Positions 1-4,807 of a stretch of 5,455 bases of DNA are shown here, piece after piece; within the stretch, counting starts at the first letter, position 1; each line of letters starts with the position of its first letter. Made by a program: the position numbers and the translations under genes. The stretch is from Christensenellaceae bacterium (GTDB lineage: Bacteria; Bacillota; Clostridia; Christensenellales; UBA1750): NCBI GenBank assembly GCA_031287285.1, contig JAITTC010000213.1:1-5455 (forward strand), in the 5' to 3' direction. The notes under the pieces are model-generated. The model was given only the letters and a program-made list of their open reading frames with translations. It was not told the origin of the DNA and made no database searches.

Positions 1-80
1 CGGGCCCGCCCCCGAGGGCCCAGTTCGAGCTTGCTCGCTGAGCCCCAGCGTCTAGCGTTCGCTGCTTCGGTTACGTCCCA

Positions 81-105
81 TGCAAAGGCGTGCCCCTGCT
101 TTTTT
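81..105 (+). repeat. Imperfect direct repeat, copy 1, terminator-like
   Basis: This copy reads TGCAA-AGGCG-...-CCTGCTTTTTT. The same pattern returns at 159-181, and the last 11 bases, CCTGCTTTTTT, are identical (95-105 and 171-181). A weak GC stem (GCA/TGC and GGC/GCC, separated by a small internal loop) precedes a run of six T, so it could be a weak plus-strand terminator for a gene to the left of the window. The stem is poor, so the repeat itself is better supported than the termination role. Confidence 0.35.
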
Positions 106-158
106 GAACCCCTTATGCAAGCAGAGCTTTTGCGGGTAAGGCCCCCCTTAAGCGAGAT

Positions 159-181
159 TGCAAGCGCAGGCCTGCTTTTTT
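159..181 (+). repeat. Imperfect direct repeat, copy 2, terminator-like
   Basis: This is the second copy of the TGCAA...CCTGCTTTTTT pattern. Here the pairing can be AAGC with GCTT around the small palindrome GCAGGCCTGC, followed directly by six T. It ends nine bases before the stop codon of the minus-strand peptidase gene. It may terminate plus-strand transcription entering from the left. The same strand sense as copy 1 argues for duplication of a small element rather than chance, but the match is short. Confidence 0.35.
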
Positions 182-190
182 CCGCGTCCA

Positions 191-712
191 TTACTCGCGC
201 AGCAGCGCCCTTCTGGCCTGATAGTCCGGCAGGATGGACTCGACCAGCGCATGGAATTCCCTGCCGTGGTTCTTGTGCGCGATGTGCGCCAGCTCATGCA
301 CCACCACATAGTCGATGGCCTCCTGCGGATAGCGCAGCAAAAAGCACGAAAAGTTCAGGTTGTTCTTGGCGGAGCAGCTGCCAAAGCGCTCCTTTGCGGC
401 ATTGATCTTGACGGCGCTTGGGAAAAGCCCCATTTGAGCCGAAAAAAAGGCCACTCTTTGGGGAAGAAGCTCCCCTGCCTGCCGCTTTAGGGCCTCCGCT
501 TCTTCCTGCGTGGGCTCGGGCCTTTTTTGCAGGCGCTCCTCGCGCAAGCGCAGCTGCTTTTGCACCCAGGCTTCGTGCTCTGCGACGAAGCGCTCGATCT
601 CATGGAGCGGCAGGCGCAGCGGCGCGCGGACGATCAGCTGCCCCTCGCGGTCGAGCTGCATCGCCAGGGTTTTGCGGCGCGAGCGAATCAGGGTATAGGG
701 TGTCATTTGCAT
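191..712 (-). CDS. YgjP/DUF45-type zinc metallopeptidase
   Basis: This is a predicted cytoplasmic zinc-dependent peptidase of 173 aa, close to E. coli YgjP in size, with no signal peptide or membrane segment. The N-terminus (about residues 7-31, IRSRRKTLAMQ then IVRAP) is the usual opening of the family. RFGSCS at 109-114, followed by NLNFS, matches the family hallmark R-[WF]-G-S-C. The zinc site HELAH lies at 139-143, with H139 and H143 as ligands and E140 as the catalytic base. The NHGREF motif at 148-153 supplies the probable third ligand, H149. Many relatives have Trp after that Phe; here it is H154. ATG at 712 is chosen because GAGG sits 7 bases upstream; a second ATG at 706 has worse spacing. 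It is the second gene of an operon, 9 bases after the Roco GTPase. Substrates of this family are poorly known, and members are often seen beside restriction-modification genes. Family call sure, role unknown. Confidence 0.9.
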   Translation of the reverse strand: MQMTPYTLIRSRRKTLAMQLDREGQLIVRAPLRLPLHEIERFVAEHEAWVQKQLRLREERLQKRPEPTQEEAEALKRQAGELLPQRVAFFSAQMGLFPSAVKINAAKERFGSCSAKNNLNFSCFLLRYPQEAIDYVVVHELAHIAHKNHGREFHALVESILPDYQARRALLRE

Positions 713-719
713 AGGCAGG

Positions 720-723
720 CCTC
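720..723 (-). promoter_or_regulatory. Ribosome binding site overlapping upstream stop codon
   Basis: Read on the minus strand, the Roco stop codon TGA (724-722) is directly followed by GG, giving TGAGG. The GAGG core lies 7 bases before the peptidase ATG at 712. Ribosomes ending translation of the GTPase therefore sit on the peptidase start signal, which favours translational coupling and tied expression levels. The layout is seen directly; the coupling is inferred. Confidence 0.7.
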
Positions 724-3409
724 ACACCCCGTCTTTGCCAAGGAACGGCGTTGGTATTTGGGGCAACGCGAGCCATTGGGCAATGCTGTTATAGCCCCTG
801 CCGATTTTTTGCGCCGTTTTTATGCCCTTTTTCACGCCCTTAAGCTTCTTATATAGGGCCGAGTCTTCATCCTGTACTTCCTCGATGAACTCTTTTAGCC
901 GCGCAAGCACGCCCTTTCTTTTAAGCAGGTCTTTGGCGTTGTCGTCGTCCAAATTTTTCGCTTCTTCAAGGCCTTTTGCGATGTCTTCAAGCTCTTTTGC
1001 GTCTTCATCCTTGCCGAGTCGATCCGCCAAGGTATGCAGATCCCCTTGCAGGGCCACGGAGCAATCCTTGAAGTTAAAGGCGGTGGTCTTGCGGATGACG
1101 TTTTGATTGCCAGTGATACTCCATTGCTGATAATCGCCGTAATAATAGTTGTTAATATTAAGCGTTATGCCGAAGCGCTCATTTATGGCAGCGATAGGGA
1201 TTTTCAGCCCATACTCGGGCAAGCCGAGAGTGGGTTGCCCTTGCGCGATAGTACCCAGGATTCGTTGCTCACCGATATAAGGGGCTTCTTGCCCATTTTG
1301 GGCGCCGAATCCCCCCGGGAGATCAATCCTGTATTGAAAACTGGGCATGCGGATTTTGTAACTGCTGAAGATGTCGTCCATTGCCGTGCGAAGCTCCGCG
1401 AGGAAGCCGTCGGCGCCGGCACCTATGACCTGGATTTCGACGCTGCGCTGGTTTTCGATCACGATGGCGGTCGCGCCGCCCTTTTGGAACAGGGCGCCAT
1501 GCAGCCAGACGGTGGGCGCTACTGCGGCAATCCGCTCATGAAAGCGCACGATTAAGCGCGAAACGACGTTGGCTGGCAGCTCGCTTTCAGAGTGATAGCG
1601 CACTTCAAGCCCCGCCCCGGCCGGTATTTCGGGCAGGGATTGGGGCCGGTCGGCAGGCAGGAGCAGCGGCACGAAGAGCTCGCCCTGGCCATGCGCAAAG
1701 GCCAGCTCGTGGATGCGCAACAGCTCAAAGAGGAAGTCGATTTTATCGTCTGGGTAGCGGTTTTTGACCGGCTCCAGCGCCCGAAGGGCGTCGGTGCGCG
1801 AGAGGATGTGCAGGCCCTTCGTTTGGCCGTGCTCCACGAGGCGATAGATGCCGTCCGCGATCCAGCCCGGGTTCAGCACCAGGGTTTTGAAGCGTTCAGA
1901 CTCTTTATACCACAGGCTGATGCCGAGCCAGTGCAGGTTCTCGAGCAGGCTGGCGCGGTCGTCGCCCGTGCTGATGCCGTTTTCGGCCGCTATGCGGCCA
2001 AAGTCGTCGAGGGTGACGAGCTCCGCCCGGCTTTCTTCGAAAAGGGCCCGGAGCCGCTCCTTAACGCCATACCAGTTCCTTGGCATTTTCTGCTTTTCCC
2101 ACGCCGGGTTTTTCCGAAGCTGCTCGATCACCGCCTGGCGGAAGGCCTCGAGCCCCGGCCCGTCGTTTTTAAGATCGACGGGGAAAAAGCCTAGGATCGA
2201 GGGGTATTTGGCCTTCAGCGAGTTTTGCTCGACGGAGGGGAGGATGCCGTATTTGATATTGAGCAAGACGAGCACCGGCGAATCGCCGCCGAAGCTCTTG
2301 ATTTGGTCGAGCCAGTAGCTTGGGCGGTTCGTGCCCTCGAAGCGGCTGTCGTAAACGTAAATGTAAAGGCAGCGCTCGCTGAGGAAGCAGTTGTGGATGG
2401 CGTGCATGGCGGTTTGCCCGGCGAAATCCCAGATGTGGGCGGCGATGGGCTGGCCGCCATCCTCCCCGCCGATGTTCCAATCCGAAAGATCGACGCCGTG
2501 GGTGCGATCTTTTGCTTCCGGCATGGGGGCGGCCGGGTCGACAAGCCGCCTGGCGAGCGAGGTTTTGCCCGCCCCGCCCTCGCCAAGGAGGATGATTCGC
2601 GCCTCGTCGAGCCTTTCTTCGCCTTGCTCGCGAAGGGCGAGCAGGTAAGCGCCCACGGCGGCCGCGCCCTGCTGGCGGATCTCTTCGGGCACGTTCATGC
2701 GGCGGTCTAGCTCGTCTAAATCGAGCTGAAAGCCGGAATGGAAGAGCTTTTCATAGAGCTCGGCCCAGTATTCGCAGCCCACGGCGCGCAGGTCTGTCAG
2801 GAATTGCTCGAAAAGGCCGTTGTAAATCGAAGTGTCGTGATGAAAGCTGCCTGCAGCCGGATTTTCAATGCAGGCAATGTCATTTAAAAGAATTGGCTTT
2901 AAGTTAATGTTATAATTCATTTCCTTGGCTACATTGGCGGCGATGGAGGTAAAGGAGGCGGTATTGACGAGATGGGAGGCGGTATAGGCATCGCAAATAT
3001 CGTAGGCGCCATGGGTGACGTAGGCGGTGTAGGCATAAGCGGAGGCGTAAGCCGAGGCATAAACGGAGGCGTAAGCGGCAGCGGAGGCAGCGCGGGAGGC
3101 TGAGGAAGCATCGGCGGCATCGGAGGCGTCATCGCTGGCATCGGAGGCAGTGGCGTGGGCATTAAAGAAATCTATGGCGGCGATGACAACAGGACGAGAA
3201 GCATCGATCGCCCATAGTACCGAATAGAGATGAATTTGATGATTTTCCTCCCAATACCAAAAGGGCTTATGCTCTTGGGCAGTTGCACTTCTGCCCAAGA
3301 AAGGCAGAGCCCGAACGGCGCAAAGCCAGGCAAATTGCGTAAGCTGTTCCCTTGAGAAGCCCAGAATGCGCTCTTTGACGATTTCCTCAAAGGTTTTGGT
3401 CTTGGCCAC
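722..3409 (-). CDS. Roco-family GTPase (Roc-COR) with novel flanking modules
   Basis: This large cytoplasmic switch protein is about 895 aa from the GTG at 3409. Residues 1-83 are a helical module (AWLCAVRALPFLG near the start). Residues 84-146 are Ala/Ser/Tyr/Asp-rich repeats. Residues 147-255 are helical again, with a YWAELYEKLF stretch. Roc follows: P-loop GEGGAGKTS (276-284), switch I THGVD (303-307), G3 DFAGQ (328-332). The G4 position reads NIKY (384-387) instead of NKxD. COR spans about 446-698, from WYGVKERL to the IDLPGG region. Residues 746-783 are an Asn/Tyr/Gln-rich linker. The tail is charged and helical and ends in IAQWLALPQIPTPFL. No LRR, TIR, kinase or membrane segment is visible. 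The family dimerises through COR and couples nucleotide state to an output. The GTG start is preferred because it has AGGCGG 9 bases upstream and lies below a good promoter; ATG at 3430 (902 aa) is the alternative. Its probable output partner is the downstream peptidase. The Roc-COR call is strong; a defence role is inference. Confidence 0.85.
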   Translation of the reverse strand: MAKTKTFEEIVKERILGFSREQLTQFAWLCAVRALPFLGRSATAQEHKPFWYWEENHQIHLYSVLWAIDASRPVVIAAIDFFNAHATASDASDDASDAADASSASRAASAAAYASVYASAYASAYAYTAYVTHGAYDICDAYTASHLVNTASFTSIAANVAKEMNYNINLKPILLNDIACIENPAAGSFHHDTSIYNGLFEQFLTDLRAVGCEYWAELYEKLFHSGFQLDLDELDRRMNVPEEIRQQGAAAVGAYLLALREQGEERLDEARIILLGEGGAGKTSLARRLVDPAAPMPEAKDRTHGVDLSDWNIGGEDGGQPIAAHIWDFAGQTAMHAIHNCFLSERCLYIYVYDSRFEGTNRPSYWLDQIKSFGGDSPVLVLLNIKYGILPSVEQNSLKAKYPSILGFFPVDLKNDGPGLEAFRQAVIEQLRKNPAWEKQKMPRNWYGVKERLRALFEESRAELVTLDDFGRIAAENGISTGDDRASLLENLHWLGISLWYKESERFKTLVLNPGWIADGIYRLVEHGQTKGLHILSRTDALRALEPVKNRYPDDKIDFLFELLRIHELAFAHGQGELFVPLLLPADRPQSLPEIPAGAGLEVRYHSESELPANVVSRLIVRFHERIAAVAPTVWLHGALFQKGGATAIVIENQRSVEIQVIGAGADGFLAELRTAMDDIFSSYKIRMPSFQYRIDLPGGFGAQNGQEAPYIGEQRILGTIAQGQPTLGLPEYGLKIPIAAINERFGITLNINNYYYGDYQQWSITGNQNVIRKTTAFNFKDCSVALQGDLHTLADRLGKDEDAKELEDIAKGLEEAKNLDDDNAKDLLKRKGVLARLKEFIEEVQDEDSALYKKLKGVKKGIKTAQKIGRGYNSIAQWLALPQIPTPFLGKDGV
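2972..3160 (-). repeat. Alanine-rich low-complexity coding tract
   Basis: This tract encodes residues 84-146 of the Roco protein. An Asp/Ser/Ala stretch (repeating ASD and DAS) comes first, then the Tyr/Ala/Ser tetrads, then looser AY and TA pairs. On the plus strand it reads as repeated GGAGGC, GGCATC and GGCGTA words. It interrupts the N-terminal helical module. Such Ala-rich tracts are expected to be helical, and the roughly four-residue period of small residues suits tight helix packing or a solenoid. Function unknown. Confidence 0.75.
3031..3078 (-). repeat. Four tandem 12-bp units encoding AYAS tetrads
   Basis: The plus-strand units are AGGCATAAGCGG, AGGCGTAAGCCG, AGGCATAAACGG and AGGCGTAAGCGG, differing by only one to three bases each. 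On the minus strand they encode AYAS, VYAS, AYAS and AYAY (residues 112-127 from the GTG start). The unit is a multiple of three, so gain or loss of copies by slippage would keep the frame and only change tract length. Confidence 0.8.
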
Positions 3410-3418
3410 GCCGTTCAC

Positions 3419-3424
3419 CCGCCT
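3419..3424 (-). promoter_or_regulatory. Ribosome binding site of the Roco gene
   Basis: Minus-strand AGGCGG (five of six matches to AGGAGG) lies 9 bases before the GTG at 3409. The upstream ATG at 3430 has only an A-rich stretch before it and no such site. This decides the start in favour of GTG, although a near-leaderless ATG start cannot be excluded. Confidence 0.55.
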
Positions 3425-3439
3425 AGTCATTTTTTTGTA

Positions 3440-3468
3440 AAGATAGCACGAATGGGCAGCCTTGTCAA
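3440..3468 (-). promoter_or_regulatory. Sigma70-type promoter for the Roco operon
   Basis: On the minus strand a perfect -35 box TTGACA (3468-3463) is followed by a 17-base spacer and the -10 box TATCTT (3445-3440, four of six matches). Transcription should start near 3433. That leaves about 24 bases of leader before the GTG start, and rules out the much longer open frame that begins at 3553, upstream of the promoter. Confidence 0.7.
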
Positions 3469-3530
3469 CGCAAAAGCGGCCGCCCTTGCCGAAAAAAGGC
3501 CGAAGGCGGGGGCCCTTGCCAAAGCCCTGC

Positions 3531-3547
3531 CGCCTTGCGGCAAGGCG
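3531..3547. promoter_or_regulatory. Palindromic operator-like site
   Basis: The sequence is a perfect palindrome of two 8-base arms around a single G (CGCCTTGC, G, GCAAGGCG). It overlaps the -35 region of the plus-strand promoter and sits about 60 bases upstream of the Roco -35 box. Further CCTTGCC words lie at 3484-3490 and 3514-3520 in direct orientation. A dimeric repressor site is one reading; in RNA it would be a short hairpin, but it lies upstream of the predicted start of the plus-strand message. No regulator gene is present in the window. Confidence 0.45.
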
Positions 3548-3564
3548 CCCCATTATGATACAAT
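3535..3564 (+). promoter_or_regulatory. Likely promoter of the radical SAM gene
   Basis: The -10 box TACAAT (3559-3564, five of six matches) is preceded by TGA, an extended -10 pattern. An overlapping TATGAT (3554-3559) is also possible. The -35 is weak: TTGCGG (3535-3540) at 18 bases spacing, inside the palindrome. A weak -35 with an extended -10 often goes with dependence on, or blocking by, a bound regulator. Confidence 0.5.
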
Positions 3565-3580
3565 GCTCTTATTGAAAATG

Positions 3581-3586
3581 GGAGGA
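3581..3586 (+). promoter_or_regulatory. Ribosome binding site deciding the radical SAM start
   Basis: GGAGGA followed by six T and then ATG at 3593 is a textbook Clostridia-type site. It sets the start at 3593. The longer open frame from 3452 would begin upstream of the promoter and translate the control region. Confidence 0.85.
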
Positions 3587-3592
3587 TTTTTT

Positions 3593-4735
3593 ATGAGCCT
3601 GACCACCTTTGACCTCGGCCCCATCCGCCCCACCAGCGAGGCCGCGAGCCTGCTGCTCCGCGTCACCCAGGGCTGCGCCTGGAATAACTGCCGCTTTTGC
3701 AACAACTACAGGACGCACCCCTTCGCGCTTCGGCCAGTCGAGCTCATCAAGCGGGAAATCGACGTCATGGCCATGTATCGCGACAGGGTCATGCAGCATC
3801 GGGGCCCCGGCGGGGATTTCGATATGGACGCGATCAACGCGGAGTACGCCGGGCTGAACGACGAAGAAAAGCACTGCTACGCCATGCTCTTCAACTGGAT
3901 TCAGTATGGCGAATACTCGATGTTCTTGCAGGATGCGGACGCCGTGGCGATCAAAACCGGCGAGCTGGTCGAGATTTTGAGCTATGTGCGCAAGCAGCTG
4001 CCCGAAACCACGCGCATCACCTCCTACGGCAGGCCGGATACCCTGGCCCGCAAGAGCGCGGAGGAATACAAGGCCATCTACGAAGCCGGGCTTGGGCGCA
4101 TTCACGCGGGCTTTGAAACCGGCTGCGACGAGGTTTTAAAGCGCATCACCAAGGGCTGCACCGCGGCGCAAGAGATTCAGGGCGGCCGCAACGTGATGGA
4201 GTCCGGCGTGGAGCTTTCGGTCTTTTTGATGGCGGGCATCGGCGGCAAAAAGCTGTCAAACAAAAACGCGGATGAAACCGCCGAGGTCATTAACGCCGTA
4301 AACCCGAGCTTTGTGCGCCTGCGCACCGCCGTGGTCATCAAGGGCACCCCGCTTTGGGACGATCAGCAGGCAGAGATCCTCGACGAGTGCAGCGACATGG
4401 AGCAGCTGCAGGAGATGCGGCGCTTTTTGGCGGGCCTCAAGGGCTGCACGGGCCGCGTCTATTCAGACCACATGATCAATTTGCTGCAGGAGCTCGAGGG
4501 GCCGCTCACCGAGCTGCCCGCCCTTCTCGCCTATATGGACGAGTTTCTGAACATGCCAAGGCCCGAGCAGCGGCGCTTCCAGCTGGCCAAGCGCATGGGC
4601 TTCAACGGCACCTTTAAGCAGATGGACCTTTTAAGCGCCAAGGATCTTGAAACCATCGATCAAACCTGCGCGCAGATCCCGGATGGGGAGCAGTGGGAAA
4701 CCCTGATGAAGGACTGCCTGCGCAGATACATCTAA
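3593..4735 (+). CDS. Radical SAM protein of unknown substrate
   Basis: This is a 380-aa cytoplasmic iron-sulfur enzyme expected to cleave S-adenosylmethionine to a 5'-deoxyadenosyl radical. The cluster ligands are C28, C33 and C36 in the spacing CX4CX2C (GCAWNNCRFC), one residue longer than the classic CX3CX2C. Later landmarks follow the Elp3/MiaB-like radical SAM barrel: ITSYGRPDTL at 142-151, GLGRIHAGFETG at 166-177, then LKRITKG, MAGIGG (213-218), and RLRTAVVIKGTPL at 242-254. The C-terminal 120 residues are helical and carry no cobalamin-binding, TRAM or SPASM domain that I can see. The sequence resembles a widespread group in anaerobes with WNxCxFC after the first Cys and no assigned reaction. 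It stands alone between a divergent operon and a convergent gene, so context gives no substrate. Superfamily sure, function unknown. Confidence 0.88.
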   Translation: MSLTTFDLGPIRPTSEAASLLLRVTQGCAWNNCRFCNNYRTHPFALRPVELIKREIDVMAMYRDRVMQHRGPGGDFDMDAINAEYAGLNDEEKHCYAMLFNWIQYGEYSMFLQDADAVAIKTGELVEILSYVRKQLPETTRITSYGRPDTLARKSAEEYKAIYEAGLGRIHAGFETGCDEVLKRITKGCTAAQEIQGGRNVMESGVELSVFLMAGIGGKKLSNKNADETAEVINAVNPSFVRLRTAVVIKGTPLWDDQQAEILDECSDMEQLQEMRRFLAGLKGCTGRVYSDHMINLLQELEGPLTELPALLAYMDEFLNMPRPEQRRFQLAKRMGFNGTFKQMDLLSAKDLETIDQTCAQIPDGEQWETLMKDCLRRYI

Positions 4736-4749
4736 GGCAGGGCAAAAGG

Positions 4750-4794
4750 GCGAAAAAAGGGGCGAAATCATCACGATTTCGCCCCTTTTTTCGC
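4750..4794. terminator. Bidirectional intrinsic terminator
   Basis: A perfect 20-bp stem pairs 4750-4769 with 4775-4794 around the five-base loop ATCAC. Each arm has a GGGGC/GCCCC core and an A6 or T6 run, so either strand reads as a GC stem with a U run at its end. It lies 14 bases after the radical SAM stop codon and 13 bases after the stop of the convergent minus-strand gene, serving both. Confidence 0.9.
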
Positions 4795-4807
4795 TTAATG
4801 GCGGCGC

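Larger units (their letters stand above)
1..190. other. Non-coding left edge with short repeats
   Basis: I see no convincing gene here. One plus-strand frame is open from position 1 to 405, but its second half lies antisense to the peptidase gene, and the encoded peptide matches no family I know. The stretch is rich in small inverted repeats: GGGCCC at 2-7 and 16-21 (6-bp stem, 8-nt loop), CGAGC-TT-GCTCG near 26-37, and AGCG-TT-CGCT near 55-64. It also holds two related T-tract elements, listed separately. No U-tract terminator is visible for the minus-strand operon that ends at 191, so its transcript may run on past the window edge. Confidence 0.5.

Noticed and set aside
1..405. Plus-strand frame open from the window edge to 405
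   Set aside because: No family resemblance and no ribosome binding site; more than half is antisense to the metallopeptidase gene.
2558..2584. STAND/NACHT NTPase instead of Roco
   Set aside because: The small-GTPase order P-loop, THGVD, DFAGQ followed by a COR-like region fits Roc-COR; no Walker B acidic run or winged-helix/ARC2 pattern of STAND proteins is seen.
1034..2710. Several long plus-strand open frames (1034-1555, 1592-2194, 2225-2710)
   Set aside because: They are antisense to the Roco gene, have no fitting ribosome binding sites, and encode no recognisable domains. High GC makes such shadow frames common, and the minus-strand frame carries clear Roc-COR motifs throughout.
3031..3160. 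CRISPR-like or VNTR array
   Set aside because: The units are contiguous 12-mers without spacers and lie in a coding frame, so they are a coding repeat.
2929..3162. Proline/methionine-rich minus-strand frame
   Set aside because: It is the alternate-frame reading of the alanine-rich repeat tract of the Roco gene; its repetitiveness comes from the 6- and 12-base repeats, not from a separate gene.
3410..3553. N-terminal extension of the Roco protein to an ATG at 3553
   Set aside because: The extension would start upstream of a strong TTGACA/TATCTT promoter and translate the palindromic control region; the extra residues are Gly/Arg-rich and look non-coding.
3452..3592. N-terminal extension of the radical SAM protein to 3452
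   Set aside because: GGAGGA with correct spacing precedes ATG 3593, and the predicted promoter lies inside the extension.
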